A DNA stretch of 64,000 nt from a virus. Within the stretch, counting starts at the first letter, position 1. Every line of letters begins with the position of its first letter. The notes beneath the pieces were generated by a model. That model searched no databases, had not been told where the DNA came from, and was given only the letters and a program-made list of their open reading frames with translations. Of this stretch, positions 1 to 7,942 are shown piece after piece. Location of the stretch: the IMG/VR virus record IMGVR_UViG_3300036828_000547, positions 1-64,000 of that record; one strand, written 5' to 3'. The position numbers and the translations under genes are program-made.

Positions 1-123
1 ACCTATCAGACAACTGAGACTTCAAAAACCGATTTTATATTGAGATCCAAAACCAGACCCTACCCCAATACCTCCGGTCCCCAGTCCACTCCCCAAAAAC
101 CGAGAACCCCTCCCCCCGTACCC

Positions 124-453
124 TTATTCTACTCTCTTATACCAAACCCAATGACGATCGTCGCCCTTTCCTAACACCCGGCATCTCCATCTGTGCCGGA
201 CACACCAGTCTTCCATCTCACCAAATGGTTCGACAATGACCGGCGTCAATCCATCTTGTTGCACTCGTGCAAGAAGACGGGTAAAAGCTCCCGTGTGGGG
301 ATGTCGTGCGTCTAAAATCACAAATCGCACTCGATCACCATCACGGGAGATAATAGTTCCTGGCAGCCAATCATCACCGGCATAGTCGTCGGTGACGATC
401 GTATACCCTCGCTTCAACTCGCCTTGTATTAAAATCTGGCTCCATCGCTGCAT
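124..453 (-). CDS. Hypothetical phage protein, 109 aa
   Basis: I do not recognise the family with confidence. The protein is soluble, with no signal peptide or membrane segment. Its second half (LTPVIVEPF, then EDWCVRHRWRCRV) loosely recalls short phage proteins of acetyltransferase-like fold, but this is weak. It lies 8 nt downstream of the leftward gene ending at 462 and is probably cotranscribed with it. The Shine-Dalgarno signal is poor (AAGGA about 14 nt upstream). Confidence 0.6.
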   Translation of the reverse strand: MQRWSQILIQGELKRGYTIVTDDYAGDDWLPGTIISRDGDRVRFVILDARHPHTGAFTRLLARVQQDGLTPVIVEPFGEMEDWCVRHRWRCRVLGKGDDRHWVWYKRVE

Positions 454-461
454 GAAGACTT

Positions 462-854
462 TCAGTCCTTAAACCCTTCCCACTCCCAAGCCCAGTCCTG
501 GATGGCACGGGTAAGGAATTCTGGACTTAGCCCTGAGTCCTTACCCGCTTCTACCCCATTCTTAAGCTTCTCAGCTATCCCAGCACCCATCGTTATAGCT
601 TCTCGGTAAGGTAGCGCCACAATCAATTCCGCAATTCGTTGGTTGCGGGTACGGGTTGCTGTCTCTGGTTCCCTGTAGGTGTTCATCGGGACCTCGGCCA
701 TCCTTTGTTCAACCATCTTCTCTACCACTTGCCGGACCTGCTGCGGAGCGTACCCTCTAATCTCTTCCAACGGGTCCGTCTCAGGGTCTTCGATGCTTTC
801 CAGTAAGCGGCCCATGAATTGCCGCGATCCAGGCTTTAGGTTTCCGTTAGTCAT
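462..854 (-). CDS. Hypothetical protein, 130 aa
   Basis: Unknown function. I chose the ATG at 854 (MTNGNLKPG) rather than the upstream starts of a longer frame because AAAGGA lies 7 nt before it and the extra N-terminal 37 residues look like untranslated leader. The protein is helical and charged, with an Arg/Glu-rich middle (residues about 45-75) and a Trp-rich C-terminus (AWEWEGF). It is the first gene of a two-gene leftward unit with the gene at 124-453. A 13-bp palindrome lies in its leader. Confidence 0.65.
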   Translation of the reverse strand: MTNGNLKPGSRQFMGRLLESIEDPETDPLEEIRGYAPQQVRQVVEKMVEQRMAEVPMNTYREPETATRTRNQRIAELIVALPYREAITMGAGIAEKLKNGVEAGKDSGLSPEFLTRAIQDWAWEWEGFKD

Positions 855-870
855 TATGTATTCCTTTTGT

Positions 871-883
871 GATTGTAACAATC
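871..883. promoter_or_regulatory. Perfect 13-bp palindrome, possible operator over a -10 box
   Basis: GATTG-TAA-CAATC is a perfect inverted repeat 17 nt upstream of the start at 854. On the leftward strand it contains TGTTACAAT, an extended -10-like sequence, but no good -35 is visible (CAATTA at 17 bp). The overlap of a palindrome with a possible -10 suggests a repressor site. This is inference only. Confidence 0.3.
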
Positions 884-1049
884 TGTGTAGTCCGTAATTG
901 CTTCTTTTTCCTTGTACCCCCCTTGTCATTGGCATACTAGCTGTGGTATGAGTCAAACGACTCACGGCGGACGAAGTGCTAGAGCCACGTTCGCAGTCTT
1001 ATCCTCCGGTGTTCCTCCGGTAGTGCTGCTGCATTGATTAGATAATGCC

Positions 1050-1370
1050 TTGGCAAAGAATCCAGAATCAGAAATCCTTGGGCCTGAATCCCTTGAACCT
1101 GCATACAATGCCCCTGGATTATCCCCACAGGATTTCCTGGTCGCTGTGTACAGTGACAAGCGGCTTCCGATGGCCTCACGCATCGACGCCGCGTCAAAGG
1201 TTTCCGTATACATGCATCCCCGGCTAGCACAGGTCACGCAAGATATCACAGCGGGTATCACCATTCGCATCGAGGGTGGTCTTCCTGCATTGCCGGGAAC
1301 GGACATTATCATGCCTGATAACGAGAAAAGCCCTCTACCGGCTAAGGGCAATGGTAAGGATTCTACCTGA
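1050..1370 (+). CDS. Candidate terminase small subunit
   Basis: The 106-residue protein carries a central segment (QDFLVAVYSDKRLP, MASRIDAASKVSVY, MHPRLAQV) whose pattern, a helix ending in DP or DKxLP followed by RIDAAK and YxHPRLA, recurs in small proteins placed before phage large terminases. From that, and from its place about 1.2 kb upstream of the large terminase, I infer a DNA-recognition subunit. The start is TTG, with no clear Shine-Dalgarno; no ATG is available in frame before the conserved part. It is the only rightward gene among leftward ones, and its end overlaps the convergent gene at 1363 by 8 nt. Confidence 0.5.
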   Translation: MAKNPESEILGPESLEPAYNAPGLSPQDFLVAVYSDKRLPMASRIDAASKVSVYMHPRLAQVTQDITAGITIRIEGGLPALPGTDIIMPDNEKSPLPAKGNGKDST

Positions 1371-1650
1371 TCTTGTGGACTCCTCTCGTGTTTGGGTGCA
1401 GGTCTAACACACGCGGCTCATCGTCATCTACTATGTTTATGATGATGTTAAACCCTTCGTCCTCTTCCGGTGCTCTGCGGGCGTTCAACCACTGGTCCCC
1501 CAACCATGCGAAGGGCATGAGCGCGGCTATCACGGCTATAGCGGCCCAAGATCCGATCATCACAACCAGCAATCCAATCCAATAAACAAAGAGGATGGCA
1601 AATCGGATAACGGCAAATGCTAGGATTGCAACTAATATGATGGTAATCAC
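1363..1650 (-). CDS. Small membrane protein with two transmembrane segments
   Basis: 95 residues. Two hydrophobic helices fill about residues 1-24 and 28-50, followed by an acidic cytoplasmic or periplasmic tail (APEEDEG, VDDDEPRV). It starts at GTG 1650, which overlaps the stop of the upstream gene as GTGA, so translation is probably coupled; GGAGCG sits about 9 nt before it. Function unknown. A holin-like or host membrane-remodelling role is possible but unsupported. Confidence 0.6.
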   Translation of the reverse strand: MITIILVAILAFAVIRFAILFVYWIGLLVVMIGSWAAIAVIAALMPFAWLGDQWLNARRAPEEDEGFNIIINIVDDDEPRVLDLHPNTRGVHKIR

Positions 1651-1832
1651 TCTTCGCTCCTATTAAGGGTCTTGCCATCCTTATCCAACACGAACCGTAT
1701 CGGCTTATCCACTCTCTTGCTGAGCCGATACCCAAAGTACAAAACAGCGAAAGCCACCGCAGTCAAAGCAAGCGTTTGCTCTGTATAGTTATAGAGCAAG
1801 AGAAAATACAATGAGACAGGATTTGGTCTCAT
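1647..1832 (-). CDS. Small single-pass membrane protein
   Basis: 61 residues with one hydrophobic helix (about residues 20-36, TLALTAVAFAVLYFGYR) between a short N-terminus and a basic-then-acidic tail. AAGGAG precedes the ATG, which overlaps the stop of the upstream gene (ATGA). It belongs to a tightly overlapped leftward set of four genes (2266 down to 1363). Function not recognised. Confidence 0.6.
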   Translation of the reverse strand: MRPNPVSLYFLLLYNYTEQTLALTAVAFAVLYFGYRLSKRVDKPIRFVLDKDGKTLNRSEE

Positions 1833-2008
1833 AGCTCCTTCTCTCGCTTAACTTGATTGTCCACCCAAGCTAGAGCCATGTCATAACTTTCGGTCTTGGC
1901 GACTACTTCACCTACGGAATTGAGAATCCAATAGCCACGATGCGTTGGGCTAAAGTCAATTACATAAGTGTGGTAGACGTCTAGGAAATCGGGGTCAGAT
2001 TTCTCCAT
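1829..2008 (-). CDS. Hypothetical protein, 59 aa
   Basis: A short reading frame that fits exactly between its neighbours: AGGTGA lies 6 nt before ATG 2008, and its TGA overlaps the ATG of the next gene. The protein begins MEKSDPDFLDVYHTYV, has a probable beta strand pair (VIDFSPTHRGYWILN) and a lysine/glutamate-rich end. No known domain. Its overlaps on both sides are the main reason to accept it. Confidence 0.6.
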   Translation of the reverse strand: MEKSDPDFLDVYHTYVIDFSPTHRGYWILNSVGEVVAKTESYDMALAWVDNQVKREKEL

Positions 2009-2011
2009 GTG

Positions 2012-2266
2012 TCACCTGCGACGGTCGGTTGGGACCAATTGGTCGGTGGATGTGCGCCAGTTCGCGGCGATATCCGTACCGGCAGACACGCCAGCCCAAG
2101 TCTGCCCCGGTTCGACCACGGTGTCAATGTACTCGGCCATTGCCCGGTTACTGTACGACCAGATGAAATAATAGTTGCCCTTCTTGATGGCGTACAGGGT
2201 CTGGTTAGGTTGAACGTTAGTCCCGCGCACATGACGTTTGGCTTTTGAGCGGTATTCGATAATCAT
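2012..2266 (-). CDS. Hypothetical protein, 84 aa, first gene of a leftward operon
   Basis: The ATG at 2266 (MIIEYRSKAKRH) is chosen because AAAGGTTAT precedes it at normal spacing and a strong promoter ends 44 bp upstream; longer starts would lie inside that promoter. The protein is small, basic and probably beta-rich (NQTLYAIKKGNYYFIWS), ending in a basic tail. Function unknown. Confidence 0.6.
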   Translation of the reverse strand: MIIEYRSKAKRHVRGTNVQPNQTLYAIKKGNYYFIWSYSNRAMAEYIDTVVEPGQTWAGVSAGTDIAANWRTSTDQLVPTDRRR

Positions 2267-2309
2267 GGGTATAACCTTTTGTTTGAGTTGAGAATTAACC
2301 TTGTAAAGC

Positions 2310-2338
2310 ATTATAACAGGTGGCGGTTTGGAATGCAA
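2310..2338 (-). promoter_or_regulatory. Promoter, TTGCAT-17-TATAAT-GCTTTACAA
   Basis: Read leftward, TTGCAT (2338-2333) and TATAAT (2315-2310) are separated by exactly 17 bp, followed by GCTTTACAA. The same downstream heptamer follows several other -10 boxes in this genome. It is well placed to drive the four-gene unit 2266-1363. Confidence 0.75.
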
Positions 2339-2361
2339 GGCTGAAGCAATAGGAGCCTAGT

Positions 2362-2598
2362 ATGGCAAAGAGATCGAACACCACGGAACAAGAAGAGGAA
2401 CAAGTTGTGGCAGACGAACCAGTAGTCATCGAATCTTCGGTAGAGTCCCATCCCTCAACAGACTTTGTCCAGACCCCTGTTCTACTTCCCCTATATTCCA
2501 ATCTCATGGACAGAGGCTATCAGCTCACCCGTGCTGGTCATTTCTATCAGAAAAAAGTACAAGAGATGATGAGGTCTCTTGGTAAAAAGAGATACTGA
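2362..2598 (+). CDS. Hypothetical protein preceding the large terminase, 78 aa
   Basis: ATG 2362 follows AGGAG at 8 nt. The N-terminal half is acidic and low in complexity (EQEEEQVVADEP); the C-terminal half is basic and helical (KKVQEMMRSLGKKRY). Its stop overlaps the terminase start (TGATG), so the two are translationally coupled. The position allows a role as terminase partner, but I see no DNA-binding motif. Confidence 0.6.
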   Translation: MAKRSNTTEQEEEQVVADEPVVIESSVESHPSTDFVQTPVLLPLYSNLMDRGYQLTRAGHFYQKKVQEMMRSLGKKRY

Positions 2599-3887
2599 TG
2601 AATATCCACGTTTCCGAACCTAAGACTATTCATCTGCCTCGGTTTCATGATGGACAAGTGGAAGCATTCAATGTTCCTGCCCGGTTCAAGGCTCTGCGAT
2701 GCGGACGACGGTGGGGCAAGACTCAGTTTCTGAAAACGATAGCGTGCGATTTTGCGGCCAAAGGTGCTCAAGTCGGTTGGTTTGTTCCAAACTATCGTTA
2801 TGCATCTGAAGCCTACTCTGAGACTGAATTTACACTGGAACCGGCAGTCAAGTCTAGTTCCAAAAATCTTGGTATCATTCATACAACGACTGGTGGCCGG
2901 ATTGAACTATGGACGTTGGAAGATGAAAAGGCAGGTCGGTCTCGTCGATATCACCTAGCTATCATTGATGAGGCCGCGTTCACTAAAAGAAATACGATTG
3001 ATATTTGGACCAAAGCCATACGGCCGACATTGTTGGATTTTCGTGGTGCTGCGATCATTGCTTCAAATACCAACGGTATCAACGAGGATAATTTTTTCTG
3101 GCGAATTTGTAACTTACCGGAATATGGATTTGTTGAATATCACGCTCCTTCTCATAGCAATCCATTCCTCCCTGCGGATGAGTTAGAACGTCTCGAGCAT
3201 GATAATCACCCGCTCGTGTACGCGCAGGAGTATATGGCGGAGTTTGTTGATTGGTCTGGTGAAGCATTTTTCTCATTAAATAATTTGCTGACCGAAGGTA
3301 AGCCAGAGCCATTTCCATCTCGTTGTTTATATGTCTTTGCGACCTTGGATACTGCTGTAAAAACAGGAAAAGAAAACGATGGCACAGGCGTCATCTATTG
3401 GGCCTATGAGCAATTGGGGGATGAGAAATGGCTTAAAATCATTGACTATGAATACTTACAAATTGAAGGTTCCGTGCTCGAGCTCTGGTTGCCCGTTGTT
3501 TATCGAAATTTGGACGAGTATGCCACTGCCTGTGGAGCTCGTTTGGGTAGCAAGGGATGTCTTATCGAAGATAAAGCATCAGGATCTATACTTATCCAAC
3601 AAGCTCGAAGACGAAATTTACCCGTTGGTGAACTACCCCAGAAACTGACGCAGTTAGGGAAATCAGAACGTGCGATCAACGTCAGTGGGTACGTGTTTCG
3701 TGGTCAGGTTAGAATTCTTGAAACTGCCTACAACCGCATCATAACTTACAAGCAAGTCTCAAAGAATCATTTGCTTGGACAGGTTCTAGGTTTCCGTGTT
3801 GGTGATGTCGAAGATCGGCCAGACGACCTGCTAGACTGTTTCACATACGGAGTTGCTATCTCACTCGGTAACTTTGAAGGGTACTAA
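2598..3887 (+). CDS. terL: Terminase large subunit (packaging ATPase-nuclease)
   Basis: Drives DNA into the prohead and cuts it. Seen: Walker A GRRWGKT (residues 37-43), Walker B LAIIDEA (120-126), coupling motif SNTNG (156-160), then the RNase H-like nuclease with D251 in ATLDTA, IEDKASG (about 353) and DRPDDLLDCFTYG near residue 407. The length of 429 aa is typical of the family. It is coupled to the short gene before it and opens the long rightward late block. Confidence 0.93.
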   Translation: MNIHVSEPKTIHLPRFHDGQVEAFNVPARFKALRCGRRWGKTQFLKTIACDFAAKGAQVGWFVPNYRYASEAYSETEFTLEPAVKSSSKNLGIIHTTTGGRIELWTLEDEKAGRSRRYHLAIIDEAAFTKRNTIDIWTKAIRPTLLDFRGAAIIASNTNGINEDNFFWRICNLPEYGFVEYHAPSHSNPFLPADELERLEHDNHPLVYAQEYMAEFVDWSGEAFFSLNNLLTEGKPEPFPSRCLYVFATLDTAVKTGKENDGTGVIYWAYEQLGDEKWLKIIDYEYLQIEGSVLELWLPVVYRNLDEYATACGARLGSKGCLIEDKASGSILIQQARRRNLPVGELPQKLTQLGKSERAINVSGYVFRGQVRILETAYNRIITYKQVSKNHLLGQVLGFRVGDVEDRPDDLLDCFTYGVAISLGNFEGY

Positions 3888-3908
3888 CTCATCATTGGAG
3901 TAAAGCCC

Positions 3909-4115
3909 ATGATGACAGGTGACAGAGTCAAGTTAAATGGCGTCACGGCCAAGACGATGAGTAAATTGAGCCGAGGTTCACACAAGGTTGATTGGTGTAA
4001 ACGTCGTGGCACCATAGCCGAAGTCAGAAAAAATGGGACTTGTGGCATTCGTTGGGATGGTCGAAGTTCACTAGATTACTACGCGCCTCGGGCATTGGTA
4101 AAAGGTGATAAATGA
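3909..4115 (+). CDS. Hypothetical small protein, KOW/SH3-like
   Basis: 68 residues. The pattern GDRVKLNG, RRGTIAEV, GTCGIRWDG, YYAPRALV is that of small barrel proteins (KOW or SH3-like) that phages often encode near head genes. TTGGAG precedes the double ATG. Function is not known. A possible hairpin follows it. Confidence 0.6.
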   Translation: MMTGDRVKLNGVTAKTMSKLSRGSHKVDWCKRRGTIAEVRKNGTCGIRWDGRSSLDYYAPRALVKGDK

Positions 4116-4132
4116 AGCTCCTCCCTAAACTA

Positions 4133-4152
4133 GCGCGGTTAAAGAGCCGCGC
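4133..4152 (+). other. Intergenic hairpin
   Basis: GCGCGG and CCGCGC form a perfect 6-bp stem around an 8-nt loop, followed by TTCTTT and then the Shine-Dalgarno of the next gene. It could be a weak terminator or a processing or stability element. It is not strong enough to call a terminator. Confidence 0.4.
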
Positions 4153-4170
4153 GCTTCTTTGGAGGATACC

Positions 4171-4401
4171 ATGGCTAGAAAGATAGTAAAGATCAAAGCA
4201 GCTAAGAAAGTAAGGGCCAAGAAGACTCTTATCATACCTTGGGAATATCTTCTTGTAGAAGTAGTAGCATCAGATATTCAAACACTCCAAGACAAATGTA
4301 ATGAAGTAGGAATGGAAGGTTGGAATCTTCTTTTTTCTACTCCTGTTACTGGTCCGCCTGAAGCTGAAAGAATGTGGTTTACGCGACCTAAGGAAACCTG
4401 A
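4171..4401 (+). CDS. DUF4177-like small protein
   Basis: 76 residues from ATG 4171, which GGAGG precedes at 6 nt; a TTG further upstream is rejected. After a lysine-rich start, the rest (WEYLLVEV, LQDKCNEVGMEGWNLL, ERMWFTRP) fits the DUF4177 pattern: a Y-V strand, a helix with LN-x-G-x-x-GWEL, and a final FKRP-like strand. The family has no firm function. It lies 2 nt from the following gene. Confidence 0.6.
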   Translation: MARKIVKIKAAKKVRAKKTLIIPWEYLLVEVVASDIQTLQDKCNEVGMEGWNLLFSTPVTGPPEAERMWFTRPKET

Positions 4402-4403
4402 TC

Positions 4404-5012
4404 ATGGCTATAACCACACTCAGTTATGATTATGAGTCTTTTGGCGGCGATCCACCGGCTGGATGTTGCTATCAGACCACTAGTCAGCCTAATCTGGTTT
4501 TGTTCAGTTACACTGATAATCAGGCTGTTCCTGTTGATCAGACAACATTTTTACAGTCAGTGGTTGTCGATGACCAAATAACCGTGAATGGTGTTACTTG
4601 GATTATTACTGCTGTTCAACAAAGCACTGATTCTGTTACATTTACTGTTGATCCAGCCGTGGATGCTCCACCGCTTGGAGCAAGTGATTTTAGTTTTAGT
4701 CAAGCTGGTCAGGCTCCAAACATTACGTCAGTTACAGTAACTGATGTTGATGAAGGTACTACGATTGCGACGAATGGCTTATTGTTCAGTGTTCAGTTTG
4801 TAACTGCCCAGTCTGGTGATTATCATGACACTTTCTCATTGGTTGATGATTCCGCCGGGGAAGTTCCTTTGTTTAGTATGCATCCCGCCGTGCAGTATAT
4901 CTCCCCCGGTGCGATTTATCCCATTAGTGGTCATCCTTTTGGGAATCTAACGGTAAAAAGTATTCCTCAGGGTAGTTCATTCACCATTGAGTACAGTCCA
5001 CAAGGAGTTTGA
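4404..5012 (+). CDS. Beta-rich structural-type protein, paralogue 1 of 3
   Basis: 202 residues, Thr/Val/Ser-rich, with almost no helix predicted by eye. Its C-terminus (LTVKSIPQGSSFTIEY) matches the C-termini of two downstream neighbours (LQSCPAGATYSVTTQ and FVKSCPANVTFTVSI), and PLFSMHP corresponds to VLFSTNG and VLYSASL in them. I infer a diverged family of secreted-type beta-sandwich modules, perhaps head decoration or adhesin. AAGGAAACC precedes the start. No known domain identified. Confidence 0.6.
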   Translation: MAITTLSYDYESFGGDPPAGCCYQTTSQPNLVLFSYTDNQAVPVDQTTFLQSVVVDDQITVNGVTWIITAVQQSTDSVTFTVDPAVDAPPLGASDFSFSQAGQAPNITSVTVTDVDEGTTIATNGLLFSVQFVTAQSGDYHDTFSLVDDSAGEVPLFSMHPAVQYISPGAIYPISGHPFGNLTVKSIPQGSSFTIEYSPQGV

Positions 5013-5014
5013 TC

Positions 5015-5389
5015 ATGGCAGATAAACCAGAAACACAGGCCGATGCGCCGGAACAATTTGTTCATGGAGCTAAACCTATTACTGGAGCTCTGGTAGGGAC
5101 CGTACTTGATACCAATGGAACTATTAATCAGATCCTTTATACAGGACCTCCTACATCGTATGAAATACCACAGTTTGATCCAGGTTCTGGATTGCCGACG
5201 AAGGGTTATTTCACATTAATCGATACAGGCTTTACGCCACCTGTAGTTCTCTTCAGTACCAATGGTCATAATAATGGTGCCCATTCACCTCATGCCACGC
5301 ATAAAATGGCTGGATACCTGATACCGTTTATAAGTCTCGTACTCCAGTCATGCCCCGCTGGAGCAACTTATTCAGTCACAACGCAGTGA
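5015..5389 (+). CDS. Beta-rich structural-type protein, paralogue 2 of 3
   Basis: 124 residues from ATG 5015 (MADKPETQ), which AAGGAG precedes at 8 nt. It shares the N-terminus MADK and the C-terminal strand motif (SCPAGATYSV) with the gene at 5649, and the strand motif with the gene at 4404. The middle contains ALVGTVLDTNGTI, similar to ALVAVAGTISAF in paralogue 3. Probably a virion surface component; function unproven. Confidence 0.6.
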   Translation: MADKPETQADAPEQFVHGAKPITGALVGTVLDTNGTINQILYTGPPTSYEIPQFDPGSGLPTKGYFTLIDTGFTPPVVLFSTNGHNNGAHSPHATHKMAGYLIPFISLVLQSCPAGATYSVTTQ

Positions 5390-5401
5390 GGCTATCTGAT
5401 T

Positions 5402-5656
5402 ATGGCTATATTTTCTATTATCATAGAAGACGCCATATTGAAAGCTCCTGGTATTGTAATATATGACAACCGGCGCGTTGAATCTATTGATGCTGATGAT
5501 TTGAATGATGCTTGGATGCAAGCCAGACGCAAGTATAATATTCAAAGGGCCGAACCCAACACTCAAATCGTAGATATTAAGCCAGGAACAGTCGTTCTCC
5601 AAGAGGAACCTCAGACAGAACCAACCCTCCCACTTCAGAGTGAAGAAAATGGCTGA
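5402..5656 (+). CDS. Hypothetical protein, 84 aa
   Basis: Lies between paralogues 2 and 3 of the beta-rich family but does not share their motifs. The first 60 residues look like a small mixed alpha/beta fold (VESIDADDLNDAWMQARRKY, a typical helix), and the last 20 are a proline/glutamate-rich tail. GAGG precedes ATG 5402. Its end overlaps the next gene by 8 nt. Not recognised. Confidence 0.55.
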   Translation: MAIFSIIIEDAILKAPGIVIYDNRRVESIDADDLNDAWMQARRKYNIQRAEPNTQIVDIKPGTVVLQEEPQTEPTLPLQSEENG

Positions 5657-6038
5657 TAAAACTCCAGCACCATTAGTTGTGACTCCATATACAGTGAATG
5701 CTGCTAGTGTTGGGACAGCTCTGGTAGCTGTCGCTGGAACTATCAGTGCTTTTACTCTAACTCAACCCACAGCTACAGCCACGGATGATTTAACTCCATT
5801 GACTCTAGTTGATGCTGCCGCAGCTCCTACCCCCACTTCACTTCCTCCCCGTGTTTTATATTCAGCAAGTTTGAGGGCATTGGCTTGTGAAAATGAGCCA
5901 AGACCAGGAGTTGCTCTTACTCCCGGCATGACTGCTCCGACTTGGCCGAAGAGTCTTAGCTCAATTCCTATTCCATTTTCAAATGGATGTTTCGTTAAGA
6001 GTTGTCCAGCTAACGTGACATTTACGGTCTCAATTTAA
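5649..6038 (+). CDS. Beta-rich structural-type protein, paralogue 3 of 3
   Basis: 129 residues. I use ATG 5649 (MADKTPAP) instead of GTG 5640 because paralogue 2 begins in the same way. It is Thr/Ala/Val-rich with proline runs, and ends FVKSCPANVTFTVSI like its relatives. Its TAA overlaps the portal ATG (TAATG). Two cysteines (in ACENEP and SCPAN) may pair. Role inferred only from family resemblance and place. Confidence 0.6.
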   Translation: MADKTPAPLVVTPYTVNAASVGTALVAVAGTISAFTLTQPTATATDDLTPLTLVDAAAAPTPTSLPPRVLYSASLRALACENEPRPGVALTPGMTAPTWPKSLSSIPIPFSNGCFVKSCPANVTFTVSI

Positions 6039-7567
6039 TGGCATCAATCGCTTCACCTGGAATTGGTACAGCCCCCGGCAATGCTCTTCAAGAGCTGTTG
6101 GTGGCACCTGATATTGTACCTGGAGATGTTATATCATATGAAACTTGTAAAGAAATCTATCTTTATCATCCATTAGGCGCACGTATTGCTGAGGGGCCGG
6201 TGAGTTTAGCACTCTCGCAAAAACGTGAGGTCAAAATTCCCAATAGTCCAGCAGAACATTGTGCTGACGCTTTTCAAGATGAATGGAGAAATATAGGGGC
6301 TGACTATCTCGTTCACAACCTTATGACTGTTAGTCGTATCTATGGTATAGGATCCATAGCACTTTTGGTTGATGGAGTAACGAGCAATGAACCTATTGAT
6401 TACTGGGATCTCCCTGAGCTTAATTTTAGTTTCAACATCTTGGATCCTCTTAATACTGCTGGTAGCCTTGTTTTGAACCAGAATCCTAATGCCATGGACT
6501 TTATGAAATATCGGCAAATCGCCGTGAGTGGTACTCTTTATCATGCCTCTCGTACTGTCACGGTGACTAATGAAAAGCCTATTTATCTGGGGTACACTAC
6601 TTCTGCTTTTGGTTTTGTTGGTCGGAGTTCTTATCAGCGTGCGTTCTATCCCCTCAAATCTTATATTAAATCATTAATCGCAGATGATCTTGTGGAAACC
6701 AAAGTCGGCGTTTTGGTAGCGAAGATTAAACAACCCGGCAATTTCGTCGATAATATCATGTCATGGGCGGCGGCTTACAAACGTTCTATCGTTAAGGAAG
6801 CAGAAACTGGCAATGTAATCAATGTTACACCGGACGAAGGCGTTGAATCTCTGAATATGCAAAACTTGGAGGGTCCGCATGTCCTCGCACGACGTAATAT
6901 ACTTGAAAACATCGCAAATGCGACCGACATGCCAGTCAAACTTCTCACTCAGGAAAGTTTCGCCGAGGGATTCGGCGAAGGTTCTGAAGATGCCAAAGCG
7001 GTCGCCAGATATATTGACCGAATGCGTGAAACTATGGATCCTATATATCGATTTTTGGACCGAATTGTTATGCACCGGGCTTGGACCCCAGAATACTTCA
7101 AGATGATACAGAAGAAGTATCCAGCAAAATACGGAAAGATGGCATATAAAGAAGCATTTTATGAGTGGGTAAATAGTTATCAAGCAGTTTGGCCTCCATA
7201 TTTGCGTGAACCTGATTCTGATCAAGTAAAAGTTGATGATACTAAGATGAAAGCTGCGATTTCTATTTACCAAATCTTGGAGTTTAGTTTTGATCCAGAA
7301 AATAAGGCTCGGTTAATTCAATGGATGGCTGACGCAATTACGAATAACAAGCTCTTGTACTCTAGTCCATTAGATTTGGACTATAAGGCGCTGCTGAGAC
7401 AACTTAAAAAAGATGATAAGCTTGCTCATGAGCAAAAAGAAGCGGGTATTGATCCCTCAAAAGATGCAGCACCTGATATTCCAAAAGTTAAGATGTCTCG
7501 TGCTGATGATGTACAGGATACACAGGTTGTAAAACTCTTGGAGCATATCCGTGGCGCTGCCAAGTGA
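6038..7567 (+). CDS. Portal protein
   Basis: 509 residues, the usual portal size, placed after the terminase and before the protease and capsid genes. Motifs of DUF1073-type portals are visible: an N-terminal YHPLGARIAE with the wing domain after it, MPVKLLTQESFAEGFGEGSEDAK (about residues 303-325), and the long stem helix RYIDRMRETMDPIYRFLDRIV. The C-terminus is charged and helical. It forms the dodecameric vertex through which DNA enters and leaves. Translation is coupled to the preceding gene. Confidence 0.85.
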   Translation: MASIASPGIGTAPGNALQELLVAPDIVPGDVISYETCKEIYLYHPLGARIAEGPVSLALSQKREVKIPNSPAEHCADAFQDEWRNIGADYLVHNLMTVSRIYGIGSIALLVDGVTSNEPIDYWDLPELNFSFNILDPLNTAGSLVLNQNPNAMDFMKYRQIAVSGTLYHASRTVTVTNEKPIYLGYTTSAFGFVGRSSYQRAFYPLKSYIKSLIADDLVETKVGVLVAKIKQPGNFVDNIMSWAAAYKRSIVKEAETGNVINVTPDEGVESLNMQNLEGPHVLARRNILENIANATDMPVKLLTQESFAEGFGEGSEDAKAVARYIDRMRETMDPIYRFLDRIVMHRAWTPEYFKMIQKKYPAKYGKMAYKEAFYEWVNSYQAVWPPYLREPDSDQVKVDDTKMKAAISIYQILEFSFDPENKARLIQWMADAITNNKLLYSSPLDLDYKALLRQLKKDDKLAHEQKEAGIDPSKDAAPDIPKVKMSRADDVQDTQVVKLLEHIRGAAK

Positions 7568-7742
7568 GGTCGTTAAGTCTTTAAGCTTTTTGCGAAGACA
7601 GTACAAGGTCTCGGAACGTGATCTGACGGCTTTGGCTAAGAAATTAACGATTAAAGAAGAGCCAGAGGAAAGCTGGGAAGAGATCACAGTTAGGTACCTT
7701 CGAAATCGACAGGGAAGATTCACCCGGCAAGGTCGTAGATGA
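7551..7742 (+). CDS. Hypothetical basic protein, 63 aa
   Basis: Starts at GTG 7551, inside the end of the portal gene (17-nt overlap), and ends in ATGA shared with the next gene. It is basic and helical (VVKSLSFLRRQYKVSERDLTALAKK cut by a proline/glutamate turn) with an Arg-rich end. The helix-rich N-terminus could be a small helix-turn-helix, but there is no clear match. The overlaps on both sides support it. Confidence 0.5.
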   Translation: MALPSEVVKSLSFLRRQYKVSERDLTALAKKLTIKEEPEESWEEITVRYLRNRQGRFTRQGRR

Positions 7743-7942
7743 CTAGTCGTGTATTAATTGATAATGCTTTGCGGGCGCGTGTAGTGAATCATCTTTGGGT
7801 GAATAAGACTGCTTATGTTGATCCTAGTGGTTCTACTTCTACTCTTTCTGCTAAAAGAATTAGATTTAATTATTCTTGGAAGCCAGATAAAGCTGAAGCC
7901 CATAGAATCAAACGGTTGAGTAAAGGCTATGCCTCTTACTAA
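7739..7942 (+). CDS. Hypothetical protein, 67 aa
   Basis: Begins by ATGA overlap with the preceding stop and runs 14 nt into the next gene. Basic, with a possible strand-rich core (RIRFNYSWKPDKAEAHRIKR). No family recognised. It belongs to the run of small genes between portal and protease. Confidence 0.5.
   Translation: MTSRVLIDNALRARVVNHLWVNKTAYVDPSGSTSTLSAKRIRFNYSWKPDKAEAHRIKRLSKGYASY

Noticed and set aside
6761-7273. 170-codon frame on the leftward strand inside the portal gene
   Set aside because: It is antisense to clear portal motifs, lacks a ribosome site, and its composition is that of a mirrored coding strand.
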